The position numbers were made by a program, and so were the translations under genes. A stretch of DNA of 17,735 nucleotides from Entrophospora sp. SA101 (lineage: Eukaryota > Glomeromycota > Glomeromycetes > Entrophosporales > Entrophosporaceae): positions 143,234 through 160,968 of the forward strand of contig CAUDNR010003890.1 of NCBI GenBank assembly GCA_958430865.1, read 5' to 3'. This document shows, piece by piece, positions 1 through 10,788 of the stretch (position 1 is its first letter; the number at the start of each line of letters is the position of its first letter). The notes beneath the pieces were generated by a model. It saw only the letters and a program-made list of their open reading frames with translations, had not been told where the DNA came from and searched no databases.

Positions 1-1434
1 AAAAAATACATCTCAGGTTAAACAAATTTTTGTGCGCAGTCACGCGACTTTTTTCCATTCTAAATTCAATTGAAGTCTTATGTTTCACAACATAAAAAAG
101 ATCAACGATCGATTTTGTCACATGTGATAAAACGAATGTCCACTATGCTTAAAAAATATACACAGGTAGAAAAACCAAATTTAACAATGGTCATATACTA
201 GTAAAACTACAACAAAATTTTAAGATTTACCCATAATAAACTATTGTTAAATGTTTCATTTGATCATTTTTCAAAATACTTCTAATGATGCTGTATTTTT
301 GGGTTCCATAGTAGATCTGATGTAAATGAGTTTCATATTAACTATTTTTATGTAGGGATAGTTCTATATATGACATATTGAACTAAATTTTGATCCCTGA
401 AATTCTGGTAATACCAATATTCACTTTGTCTGGTTTTGTTGCAGCACCCATATATTATTTTGACACGTACTATTATTATAATTAACATTGCATCACATGG
501 GAATGCATTGCTATTTCTGAAAGTATTGCTAGTTAAAAAAAATTTGCCACATAAATAAGGATTTTTGGAATCAAGTTCGATTGTGAATTGATACAAGAGC
601 CTGCTCTTAAATAGATAGTAGAAAAGTAGTAGGGAAACATTGTATTGTCATTTAATATTAAACCTACACTATAATAAATAAAAATATTAACCTCTAATCT
701 AAAACCTAGCACAGCCTTGTTAATCTACACTATTGATATGATTTTTACTTTTCTATATAAACTGCTGAACAATTGACTGTATGCTTAGCAAGCAGTACCA
801 GTCCATTTTATTTATCCTCTGAATTGCTTTCCCAGCCGGAGGTTGATAAAAGAAGAAGAACAAGAAGTTGAAGATACACTCTCATTTTTAATATAGAAGA
901 AGAAGCCGAGGATGAAATCACACCTTCTTTAAAATTCTTCCATATACCATCTGGTAAAAGTGGAATACGATTTAAACCATAATGTGTAATTCATGACTTG
1001 AGAGCTAATCTTTTTAAAGAGTCATCCCATTGGCTTGGGGCACTAATGGTAATAAACACTAGTTTGCAAATTCTTGAAGTGAACTTGGCTTAAACTTCTC
1101 TGGAAGATTCTTAATTTAATCAAATAATGCAAGAAACAATTTTTTAACAATACCAACAAAGTGGTTCTTGATCTTTTGAAATAGATATTTAAAGACAGTT
1201 CTTTTAACGCTTTCTATTTAAGCATTAATCAAATGGAAGGCAAGAATAAAACAACAACAATAATAATCCCGATTTTGCCGCATTTTGTTATTTTCCAGCG
1301 TGATATTTATCTGCCTGTGACATATTGCGGCATGTGCACCTCGAAAATTAATATTAATACTCGAAATTAGAAATGATGATCTAAAAGATGATTGATTTGA
1401 TTTTGATCTATTATTAACTATTCCTAATAAAATA
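1..1434. other. AT-rich intergenic region upstream of NCA2
   Basis: No intact gene is visible here. It holds one copy of a dispersed repeat (listed separately) and a stretch at about 893-1085 that is open on both strands except for single stops. On the minus strand this stretch reads pieces such as SAPSQWDDSLKRLALKS; on the plus strand it reads pieces such as ESSHWLGALMVINTSLQIL. It could be a decayed gene, but I cannot tell which strand is real. The last 150 bases before position 1435 presumably hold the NCA2 promoter; no clear TATA box stands out from the general A/T background. Confidence 0.5.
392..465 (-). repeat. Dispersed repeat copy A, apparently coding-derived
   Basis: A 25-nt block at 420-444 is identical to 13028-13052. 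The similarity extends to either side: GATCCCTGAAAT here against GAACCCTGAAAT there, and the CCCATATAT block beyond. Read on the minus strand, both copies encode CNKTRQSE followed by an FRDQNL or FRVQDL stretch. This suggests both derive from one multicopy protein-coding or transposon sequence. Copy A has about 12-13 extra bases between the two conserved blocks. The family is not recognised. Confidence 0.7.
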
Positions 1435-3023
1435 ATGTCGTTTATTCAAGAGCTTGTACGTGAATTACAAGCAGATCTTGATGCTTTGTGTATTTCACCT
1501 TTTAGTAATTTCGAAGCATCATATAAACAAATAAGACAACCAGAGAAACCAGAAACTACAAAAATTAAAACTACTGTTACCCCATCTATAAATACTACAA
1601 ACAATGATAAAAGTTATAATAACTTAAATCCTGTTGAAATTTACAATGAATATTCTGAATTCTTAAAAAAATCAATTTACAGTATGCAACTAGAAGAAGG
1701 AACAATTCCAAGTTTGAAAAAAATACAACAACAATTGGACATGCTAATGTCGAATAAGGAGAAGTGGAATAATAATAATACTAATTATAATATGATAATG
1801 ATGATGGATAATAAAGCAAATGATGATTTAGAAAGCTTATTTATTGCAAAAATTACAATAGTTGTATATGCTATTGTAGTTGAACATTTGTTAATGGCTA
1901 CTTTACCATTATTAGATGATATTTATTATTGGGAAGAATTGGAAGGAAGCAGACTTTGGACTTTTTATCACCTAATCCAAAGTTAAGTGTATTATAAATT
2001 TATAAATAAATGTACTGTAATAAAATACACATACTGTATAATAGATTAAAATTGATTGATTTTTATTATTTAGCCATTCCAATACGCACATATTTTTTTT
2101 CCAATGCAATCTACAAATATATAATAACACGTAATAAACCAAATCTTCATAACAATGCTAACATAAACACTGCTAATAATCAATCGAAAAAATATTTTTC
2201 AATTGGACACACGATGATCAACATGTTTCCAACATACACTCACTCACGTTTCTCTGACCCACAATCATTTTCTTTTCCGTTGGCAATTCGATACGAAGTT
2301 CATTATAAGAAATCCATACTTAGATCACTAATGAAGCATCAAGCAAAATGCCTCGGTTTCCTAGTTTCTGAATTGAACTTCAAGTTTCCAATTGATTCAG
2401 CAGATCAACTTGGTGGCAATTTCAAATCTAATATTGCTGAGCGTGTTAATAACTTTGTTATGCTAATCGAGAAAGTTTTAAATCATTTAATTAATAATGA
2501 TGATTTTGATGTTGAGAATGGAATTATACCAGATATTGATTTTGGTTTGTGGAATTATTCGTTAGTTTGGATAAATGAATAAATTATAAATTTTTTTTAA
2601 AAAAAGTATTAATTTGTAATTTAATGATTATAGAAAAATTGAAATTAGAGGTTAAGTCAATGCATACTTTAGAAAAAGAAAATCAAGGACTTGATGATCT
2701 TTCTTCTCGATTACAATCAATTATTACAACACATCTTCCAAGTTATGCAAAACAATGCAATCGAATTACATCCATATATGGTCGTCCATCATTTCTGACT
2801 AGATGGTGGCTACCAGTCACAATTTCATCTGTTATTGCATATAAAAATAGAAAATACATCTATAGGGATAATTTGATGAAATTATTTGATAATGTAAAAA
2901 TTACAACAATCAATTTTTTTAGTGATTGGATATGGGATCCAATAGTACATATGATGGACACAATAAGACATCGAGAAAATAGATTAGCACTTATGGGTAA
3001 AGAGAGTTTAAATTCTGATTTAG

Positions 3024-3062
<39 letters not shown>

Positions 3063-4038
3063 ATTTGTATCTGTGAATATATACATATTAATAACAGTAA
3101 TTAATATTTTTTAATATATATGATGAAAAGTCACTTGAACGTATGGTACTTGATTTTGCTCGTGACAATTTACAATTAAGTTCAGAAGATCTTATTGTGG
3201 TATCAAATAAAATACGAGAAGGTGATTTATCAGTTGTTCTAATGGCTTATGAACAAGAACTAAAGGTACTATGATTATTGATATTTTATTATAATTATTG
3301 AAAATGCTTTTTAATCAAATAATTAATATTTATTGATTAATATTAACATTATAGAAACCTTTTAAATCTACAATAACAGGTAAATGAAGAAATTAAAAAT
3401 TAAAAATCCCAAATAATATAATATTAATCTCCTTAAAAAAAATTTTTTAAAATTAAAGGAAACCTTATCAGAACATTGTTAATTCAAGTACAAAAAACAA
3501 AAGTAGATTTAGAATTAGCCATGGCAGCTTTAGATAAATTATTGAAATCAAATGAATTGAATTTTGCTTTTTTAGCAGTTGGTCCGAGTCTTTTTGTTGT
3601 TTATTTATTGTGTAGTTGGATGGAAAGAATTTGGTGGAATAAAAATAATTGGGTTGGTAAACTTCAGGGAACAAATGCTCAAATGAGAGAATCTTTACGG
3701 TATGACTCTCAATTAGCATATATGGGCAAGTGGGTGTAATATTGATCATATTGCTAATAATTATATTTCAATTACCATTCATCCTAAATAAAAATAGACA
3801 AGCTGAACGAATACTTGTTAAGAATTACAATTCAACAAAATTAACTTATACAGCACATGGACTTTTGCTTTGTCACGTTCATCATCTTAGAATCTATTCA
3901 AGTTATTTGCCATCCAAAAATAGTTTGCAAACTCGATTTCTCAATGATCTTCGTGATTTGGATAATCCTAGTTTTAGTGTGCAACAAAAAATATTAACTT
4001 GTGAAAGAATGTGGAGATTTTGGGGATTTTTAAAATAA
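1435..4038 (+). CDS. NCA2: NCA2-family mitochondrial membrane protein (7 exons)
   Basis: In yeast, NCA2 is a mitochondrial membrane protein needed, with NCA3, for normal expression of the mitochondrially encoded ATP synthase subunits Atp6 and Atp8. Proposed exons are 1435-1981, 2074-2544, 2634-3025, 3131-3265, 3355-3379, 3459-3735 and 3798-4038, giving 695 residues, a normal length for the family. Family hallmarks are YHLIQ/TIPIRTYFF across the first junction, YGRPSFLTRWWLP before a first membrane segment (about 399-415), RHRENRLALMGKESL then SLERMVLDFARDN, the EGDLSVVLMAYEQELKKPF block, LLIQVQKTKVDLELAMAALD, a second hydrophobic segment (about 559-577) and the HGLLLCHVHHLR terminus. Phases agree at all joins. 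Two donors are uncertain: 2545 was chosen because it alone keeps frame with the acceptor at 2633, and 3730 or 3736 both fit the last intron. The start is the first ATG of the open frame; the N-terminus is less conserved. Regulation cannot be read from the sequence. Confidence 0.9.
3026..3058. repeat. (TA)n microsatellite in NCA2 intron 3
   Basis: About 16 TA units follow the GAG/GTATAT donor of the third NCA2 intron (3026-3130). The tract lies wholly in the intron, so length changes would not alter the protein, although it begins inside the donor hexamer. The acceptor of this intron is an unusual AAAG at 3127-3130. It was chosen because it gives the conserved SLERMVLDF continuation in phase 0. 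Confidence 0.85.
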
Positions 4039-4040
4039 TG

Positions 4041-4240
4041 CCAAAGATAAACATATGGGATGTGATCATGTGATTTAGTGTTTGCTTTTTCTTCAAAGTA
4101 ATCCCAGACTTTTGATTTCCTTAACTTTTTTTTTAATGTATTTCTTATTATTCGCATCATCATCCACAATATCAATTACATTCCCAGTTTCACTTTCAAA
4201 GTTTGCATTTGATTCTTCATTAACATAATTCTCAATAAAA
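4041..4240 (-). pseudogene. hAT transposase N-terminal relic with BED-like finger
   Basis: Read leftward from about 4240, the minus strand encodes an acidic segment (FIENYVNEESNANFES then DIVDDDANNKKYIKKK). After a frame change at the A-run (plus strand T-run around 4123-4134) it continues as LRKSKVWDYFEEKANTKSH and IPYVYLWHYF. The SKVWDYFEE...C/W pattern is that of a BED zinc finger, common at the N-terminus of hAT transposases. The expected Cys-x2-Cys is not intact: a Trp and His stand where a Cys pair would be. It ends antisense against the NCA2 stop codon. Identification rests on motif resemblance only; the source could instead be a host BED-finger gene. Confidence 0.5.
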
Positions 4241-4713
4241 TCTAGACAAAATTCATATTGATTATAAAAATAGATAATTATTCAATTGTTTTAATTTTGG
4301 ATGAATGAATGGATTATATTATATTGCGGTTATTTATTATTTATTTATTAATTATAAAGATAATTAATGTTACGATTATTATTATAATTTTCTACCATTA
4401 CACAAAATTAACCGGTTAACGGTGCCAATCTCTAAGTTAAGGAATAATAGGCCTGAGTTTGATGTTATAAATTTTTATTTAGGTAACAAATGATTAATTC
4501 TATTTCATATTTTACTAAAATAATTTAATAAACAATAAAACCAATAAAACCAATAAAAAAAAAACGAATAAAAAACGAAAAAAAAAAAATTTGGAATAAA
4601 CGAATTAAACAAATAATACAAATAATTTATTCGAAAAAAATTTGTATTCAATTCAACAACAATAAAGACTTTAAATGTTTTACATTTCATTTCAAATATC
4701 CGAGCAAACATTA
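4241..4713. other. AT-rich intergenic spacer
   Basis: Mostly A/T runs, including tandem AATAAAACC-like units around 4525-4560. The minus-strand open frame here encodes only Phe/Tyr-rich low-complexity sequence and is not credible as a gene. Nothing else is supported. Confidence 0.6.
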
Positions 4714-4715
4714 TA

Positions 4716-4994
4716 CAGTCAAACCTCTTGTTTCAACGACTTGTAATTAAGTTCGCATTATATTACAGCAATATTTTCAATTTTCTGTTGCATCTGTACG
4801 TTCTTCATTATTATACACGCACGTTCTTATATTTTTTTTTTGTCAAGATGAAAAAGATCTTGGCGTATCAAACACAGGCCACGACTACTAACTAGAGTTA
4901 AACCCATGCACAAACGTGCAGAAGCGAAAAATTTAAAAAATCGCAAGTAGTTTATATTAGTTTTTTTTGATTTCGTCGAAACGAGGGTTGACTG
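4716..4994. mobile_element. 279-bp pogo/Tc1-mariner-like MITE
   Basis: The left end reads CAGTCAAACCTCTTGTTTC and the right end, reverse-complemented, reads CAGTCAACCCTCGTTTCGAC. These are imperfect terminal inverted repeats of about 26 bases with one 2-base gap. Both ends are flanked by TA (4714-4715 and 4995-4996), the target duplication expected of Tc1/mariner/pogo elements. Ends beginning CAGT..ACCTC are typical of pogo/Tigger-type elements. There is no coding capacity inside, so it is a non-autonomous element. Immediately to its right is a short ATTAGT/ATTAAT tandem run (4995-5020). Confidence 0.85.
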
Positions 4995-4996
4995 TA

Positions 4997-5437
4997 TTAG
5001 TATTAATATTAGTATTAGTATATAATTTACATGAATATTAATATTCGGGACTTTTGTATCAATAAAGAAATGACATCACGTCATGAGGGATCAACCACAT
5101 ACGATCGCATATTTTTCATGTTTCCCCAAACGGAGCATCTAGGTTTTACATTTTTAGCATATATATTATATATTCGATTTTTCATACATAACAGTATTAT
5201 TTTCCTTGTTTAAATTTCATAGTCATTCACAGATAACAATTTGCAAAAATTGAAATGGGTATTTTTCTAGTATATCAAACAAAAATCTAATGTACTCGAT
5301 TTACAACTACTATAAACCTAAGACACACTATAAACTTAAATCGACTATAATACTACTATAATTCACTAAATATGTCAATATCACATGTATTATGTAATAA
5401 ATTGCATAAGCGTAATAACATTAGACTCTGATGTGAT
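4997..5437. other. AT-rich spacer without a recognisable gene
   Basis: Contains an ATTAGT-type tandem run at its left edge and several ACTATAA-type repeats at 5305-5365. The short open frame at 5031-5213 has no recognisable motif and is probably chance. Confidence 0.5.
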
Positions 5438-5974
5438 GTGAAAAAAGTGATAGGTTATTATTATTGCCTTGTTTATACTGGACTCAAATTGAACAACTCT
5501 TTGAGACTGAAAGACGATATGATTATCTTAGTATTATCGGCCAAACGAGACCCGAAGCAATGGGCGATAAGAGTTCACATTCCTCTCCAAGAGTTGATCT
5601 CTGAAAGGCTTATAATGTGTATTGTTTATCATTCGGGAAGTGGCAAGCTAGTATATTATGATTACTACAAGCCTAAGCTATTCAAATATGGAACTGCAAT
5701 ATGTTTAGATTAGTTGATGTAAATGCCAAACTTGGAAAAAAAGTTTCGCTTCATTAAGCGCAGATATGTAAAAGTTATCCGGCCTGATTATTTGATGGGA
5801 CAAAACCTGAAACGGGTCCGGGACATGCTAGAATTAAACACAAAATGCTTGGAGGAAATTATTCGAAAGATAAAAATTATTGGCGATAATATTGCGGAAA
5901 CATCAACAAATCAAATCAATAAAAAGAAAAGAAACGAACAAGATGATGATGAAGATGATGATGGACTATTATAA
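5438..5974 (+). pseudogene. Unidentified gene relic interrupted by two stops
   Basis: One reading frame runs through the whole stretch and is broken only by TAG at about 5711-5713 and TAA at about 5720-5722. There is no ATG at its left end; the open frame begins with GTG, so this is a 5'-truncated fragment. Before the stops it reads segments such as WAIRVHIPLQELISERL and YHSGSGKLVYYDYYKPKLF. After them come FRFIKRRYVKVIRPDYLMG and a basic helix (LKRVRDMLELNTKCLEEII), ending in a KKKR then Asp/Glu-rich tail. The mix of residues is that of a real protein, more GC-rich than the surroundings. I do not recognise the family. Confidence 0.55.
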
Positions 5975-6211
5975 TTACAATATAGGCCAAAAAAGGTTTA
6001 CAGTAAAGGATATAGAAAAAAAAAAGAATACATCAAAATTGTAGTGACGATGATGTGATACACTGATTATGAAGAAATCAGAAGTAAATCAAGTAAAAAC
6101 AAAAAAATGATGTTATTTTCGAAATCAAAATGACTCTAATAAACATCATTTTAAACCAGAAGAAGAGTATAAAATATATTATCCATGTTCCCTCGGATTA
6201 AATGTGAATTA

Positions 6212-6679
6212 TTATTTTTTTAAAATTGTCTTACCTTTCTTTACTTTCAAAAATTGTATTGAGATGGATGGTCTATTATTATCATAAAAATACACGCAGT
6301 AAATTGGACTTGATAATTGGCCAAATGATCTAAAGCTTCACCTTTTAGTATATTTGTAATTTCAGAATTTCTTTGATGGTAAGTCATCATCATCACGTTA
6401 GATTGATGCTAAAGATATTAAATAATTAACTACAATGGCTGGAGTAAATGCAAGAAGAATGATTTGTTTAAAGAAATTGTTCCCAAAGCAATTGCGCTCC
6501 CGTCTATCAACTTTCTTTCTCGCATATACACCTTGTGTGATTGCTGATAATATATAAAGATAACTTGGCAACATATCACTTTTGCATATTTGAAAATCAA
6601 ATGTCAAAATGTAAAAGACTAATTCCACAAAAAAATTTTTTTTTGACAATCTTGATAAAGTTTCTAAAATTTTTGTCAC
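6212..6679 (-). pseudogene. Unidentified decayed gene on the minus strand
   Basis: A single minus-strand frame extends from 6679 to a TAA at 6212-6214. It is broken by three internal stops, at about 6398-6400 (TAA) and two TGA further left near 6365 and 6345. Coding-like segments are VDRRERNCFGNNFFKQ followed by a hydrophobic stretch, RDDDDLPSKKF, and SFGQLSSPIYCVYFYDNNRP followed by SISIQFLKVKKGKT. Keeping one frame past the stops suggests relatively recent decay, mainly by substitution. No family is recognised; a membrane protein or multicopy-family member is possible. Confidence 0.4.
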
Positions 6680-7365
6680 GTTTTTAAAAACTTTAATTTT
6701 TAACTTGTTACAATGTTTAAATGTTTAACAATAATAACAATGCTATAAATAATGATTTAAAGCCCCATTCAAGAATTATCAAGACAATTCAAGAGAATTT
6801 GCTTTCTTTGTAAAATAAATATTAAATTCCAGATTTAAAAATTCCGAGAGCAAATAATTTATAGTTGCACGAACCAATACTTTTTTATTTTCCTTTTCGG
6901 ATAATATTTTACTTAATATATACCAGATTTTTTTTTTTAATTTTATAGTAACAATTGAAATTTATATCATGATTATTTCCAACCTTGAATAACAACAAAG
7001 GTAAAGTAACACCTATTTTATTATATTACATCACGTATGCGTGATAAATAATTGATTACAGTAAATAATATAAATATTATGAACATTATTTTAAATGTGA
7101 ATTGAATAATTTATCATCGGACGTTATACCTGATAATCGATGATTTATTTAAACTGGGTTAATTTCTTTTTTTTTTTTTTTTGAAAATTTCTTTAATTTT
7201 TTTTTTAATTCCTATACAACAAAATTATAATTTTTTTTAATAAAAAAGTCTCATTAATAACATTTTGTCATTCGCTTTGCCTCTCTCTCTTTTCTTTTCA
7301 AAAAATACAACAACTAAGTTAATATTATAACGGTCTAAATAAGATTAATATTCATTATAATAAAA
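6680..7365. other. Upstream region of the arrestin-like gene
   Basis: A/T-rich with long T runs (7165-7210). Two items stand out: an interrupted palindrome, ATCACG-TATG-CGTGAT, at about 7030-7045, and a CT-rich tract CCTCTCTCTCTTTTC at about 7280-7294, some 75 bases before the start codon. Pyrimidine-rich tracts near the start site are common in fungal promoters, so both are candidate regulatory elements, not demonstrated ones. Confidence 0.4.
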
Positions 7366-9661
7366 ATGTCTTCACATATAATAAATAACACCAACATAAA
7401 TTATAATAAGAATAAAATTTGTAATCAAACAGCTACTTCTTTATTGGAGCTTGATTCAAACATTCCTTATAATATATTTATAAGGAATTTAAAATCATTA
7501 AAAGCTGGGCAAGTTGTTGTAAATTTTGATATAATACTTGAAAAGAATAGAATAATATTTCACGGCTCACGTGATGATAGTAAAATAAGAACTGTGAGAG
7601 GTAAAGTGAGGCTTGAAGTGGCTGGTAAATTAAATGTCAAGGTAATTAAAATATTTATTTATATATTTGATCAATTTAATTAATCATTAATTGATTATAG
7701 TTAATTTTGTAAAATCACTTGCTACTATTAGGAAATCATTCTATCACTTGTAGGTGATTATAATATTTCCTTAGATTTAATGAATGACATATCATCATCA
7801 TTATCACCATCATCACCAACATCATCATTGGAATCATTGGAATTATCATTACCAGAAAAACAAGGAACTGTCTTTTCAAGTTCCATATTATTAGAAAATA
7901 AAAGAGTATTATTATCAGGGATTCATGAATTTCATTTTGAATTTCTTTTACCAGGAGATTTATCAGAATCAATGAATTCAGATGCAGTTTTATGTAAATA
8001 TTTTCTTAAGGCGGAATTAATGACCAGATTTCCAAGCGAATTATCAACAGATAACAACAAATCAGTTGACATTGTTGATTTGTTTATCGAAAGAGCTTTT
8101 TTAGAATCTGATGATGACATAACAAATGGATTAAGGCCAACAAGATTCATTGGTGGAAATAATGATTTACTTGATTTTGAATTCATATTGCCAAAAATCA
8201 TGAAATTAAATTCAAATTCAATTGAATTTATTGGTAGATGGAGTGGCTTTAATAGAGTTGATAAGATTAGTTTTTGTTTTGTCCAAAGTGAATGCTATAA
8301 CATTGCAAATAATGGATGTATTGTTCATAATGAAAAATCAATTGCTGGACCATTCTGTTTCCAATTACCAAAAAACGAGCCATTGAGACTTCAAAGCAGA
8401 CCAACAATATTTAAATTACCAATATGTGAATCTTTTGTAAATGATTATGATTTAGTTAATATTAAAATAAGACATCAATTAGATGTTAAGATCCAATTAA
8501 ATAACTTTAAAAAAGATCAAATTGAATTCAGGTTAGTCAATGATTAATATTTAATAATATTTATATTGATTTTTGTTTTCTCAAATTTTTCCCTTGATTA
8601 TTCTTAGCATTCCAATCTCAGTCAAGTCAATAATACCTAATCAAGATACTTTGCCATTACCTCACAAAATCGATCTTTCAAATAGTGTTGCCTGTTTACA
8701 ATTGGGAAATGAAATCTATACAAGTAAACCATCAAAAGAAGCCAATATAATAAACAAACAACCCATTTTTAAATCACCATCAATAATATTTAATAATGTC
8801 AATAACAGAGAGATTAATACCAGTCATAATATGAATATTAGTACTAATACTGATAGTAATGTTACACGACCATCAAAGCCTTTACCAAGTATTCGTAAAC
8901 AATTGTTTCAATTTTTATCAAGAAAAACTAGTATTCAAAGTAAAAAATCATCATCAAAAAAATCATTGCCAATCAATATTGAATCAAGAATATTTAATAA
9001 TGATGATGATGATAATGACATTATTAACAATATTAATAATAACAGTAATAGTAATAGTAATGGCAGTAGCAGTAGCAATATTAATAATAATAAAACAATA
9101 AACAATCTACGTAATTCACGCATTAGTACAATTACTGAAGTCTCAAGTGAATTTTCGATTGAAAATGATGATATAATAGAAGAAGAAGAAAATGATGATG
9201 AATATATTGAAAATATAAATCATGATATTGAATATGACAATGATGATGCGGACGATATTAAGGCCAACAACACCATAATAACTGCAGCAACAGCAACCAC
9301 TTATACTAATAATGACTTTAATGTCAAAGAGTTCCATAAACCAGATTTCATCACATTATCAGCAAATATTATAGCTGAAAATTTTATTAAATTCAACTAT
9401 TTATTACATAAAAGACATCATCAAAATAACAAAGACAATATTAATAAAACCAATAATTATCAACAGCAATATAAGAATCATCATAAACCTCCACCTAAAT
9501 CACATCAAAATAAATCACTCAAAAGAAATAGTAGAATCAGTAGAGCTTCATCTACTTCCACTTGTGTACAACCTGACGTCAAAGATTACATTAAACATTC
9601 AACTCATTATAAATCCGACAACAACAACAACATCACCATTAATGACAATATCATCTCATGA
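7366..9661 (+). CDS. Alpha-arrestin-like protein (3 exons)
   Basis: Arrestin-fold adaptors bind membrane cargo such as transporters and receptors and link it to endocytosis or ubiquitination. Exons 7366-7641, 7732-8531 and 8608-9661 join in frame (introns of 90 bp phase 0 and 76 bp phase 2) to give 709 residues. The N-domain runs from about residue 20: IRNLKSLKAGQVVVNFDIIL, VRGKVRLEVAG, then HEFHFEFLLPGDLSES, the classic arrestin-N strand pattern. The C-domain is suggested by LLDFEFILPKIMKLNSNSIEF and by IKIRHQLDVKIQL leading across the last splice into IEFSIPISVKS. The tail (about 370-709) is low-complexity: an Asn/Ser-rich tract near 497-524, an Asp/Glu-rich tract near 547-575 and a Lys/His/Asn-rich end. 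No PPxY motif is visible, unlike many ubiquitin-ligase-binding alpha-arrestins. The start is the first ATG; the product is a confident fold call without a specific orthologue. Confidence 0.85.
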
Positions 9662-10416
9662 TTGTAAATATCTCATATTTAAAAGAATGTTACTAGAATG
9701 AAAAAAAATATTCATTCATTCATTATTTTTTATTTTTTTCATTTTTTGTAAATTAATTCAGAATCAAAAAATTGTTTCACTCATTTACTTAATAATAATT
9801 CATTCGTTTAGTTATTTATTGGAGATAGATATAAGGATGCAAGCAAAGGGGTATATATATGTATGTATGTGTGCACGTAGAAGAAAATTATTTCTTTAAA
9901 TAAATTTTTTTTTCTATAATATAATTATATAAATGTTAAATATTATAGATTTAGAAAAATTTAGAAAAAAAAAAATAATTTTTTTATCGTCATCATTCTT
10001 TTGTATATTATATTTTCTTAAAAAAAAACAAAAAAAAAAAAATTTTTTTTAAAAAATTCACCACTCTCTTTATTTATTTTCTTTTAATTTAGCGGGCCTA
10101 ATCATAAAAAAAAGTAAAATATTCAAACTTAATTAATTTACAGTAATTTACATTTTTTCTTCATCATGTGCTAAATTTTTTTTTGATAAAAAAAAACAAA
10201 ATAAAAATTTAAAATCATTTATAATAATTTTCTAACTGTTGGATTAACCGCTTGCTTTCCACACGTTACTTCAACAACCATATAATTTTAAAAATTGACG
10301 CGTGAAATTTCACATTTTCGAATTCGTGTAATCAATCCGATTTAAAGTAGCTCGCGCATTATTAAGTAAAGCTACGGCTATTCAAAAATGCAATTACTTT
10401 ATTAATATGGGAAATT
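9662..10416. other. AT-rich intergenic DNA downstream of the arrestin gene
   Basis: Holds homopolymer A and T runs, a GTATATATATGTATGTATG microsatellite near 9850, and a perfect 12-bp palindrome GTGAAATTTCAC at 10302-10313. A GTAGCT...AGCTAC hairpin lies around 10346-10374. No gene is supported. The polyadenylation region of the arrestin gene presumably lies in the first 250 bases. Confidence 0.5.
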
Positions 10417-10527
10417 GAATCGAATCGAATTTGAGAGTGATTCGATTCGATTCGATCTGTAGTCAATTCGATTCGATTCGAATTCAAAAAAACAGGATTC
10501 GAATTGATTCGAATCAAACCGGATTCC
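10417..10527. repeat. Inverted GAATC/GATTC pentamer repeat
   Basis: Arrays of GAATC (10417-10430) face arrays of ATTCG/GATTC (10440-10456 and 10466-10482), then GATTCGAATTGATTCGAATC (10496-10515). The arms are mutually complementary, so the region can fold into one or several hairpins. This resembles the core or ends of a foldback element. A weaker echo of Gaatcaa/TTGATTC sequence occurs at 13447-13585. Confidence 0.7.
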
Positions 10528-10788
10528 TAAAATTTTTTAACGTCATATTAAATTTATATTTTTAATTTGATAATTTAAATTTATATTACACAGCGAATCA
10601 CAATCAGTGTGCCTCCATTTGATGAATACTAATGGATTGAGGTCTAAGAATGGTTTAATGATAATAAAATTCTTCTTGATATGATATTTATTCGAATTCT
10701 ATAATTCTAAAAAAAGTTGACAAATTGTCATTATACTAGTATAACGAGATAAATAATAGGTATCATTTAATTTCGTCATTCGTCACCC

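Noticed and set aside
893..1085. Possible Hsp70-like fragment on the minus strand (SAPSQWDD...LKRLALKS)
   Set aside because: The resemblance to the Hsp70 T-V-P-A-x-W-x-D region is weak, and the plus strand is equally open, so no call is made.
3468..3749. Minus-strand open frame across NCA2 exon 6
   Set aside because: It lies antisense to a well-conserved NCA2 exon and has no recognisable motif.
4505..4711. Minus-strand Phe/Tyr-rich open frame
   Set aside because: It is produced by the A-rich low-complexity DNA; no motif or splice context supports it.
8935..9337. Minus-strand hydrophobic open frames under the arrestin tail
   Set aside because: They are antisense shadows of the Asn/Asp codon repeats and consist almost only of Leu/Ile/Phe.
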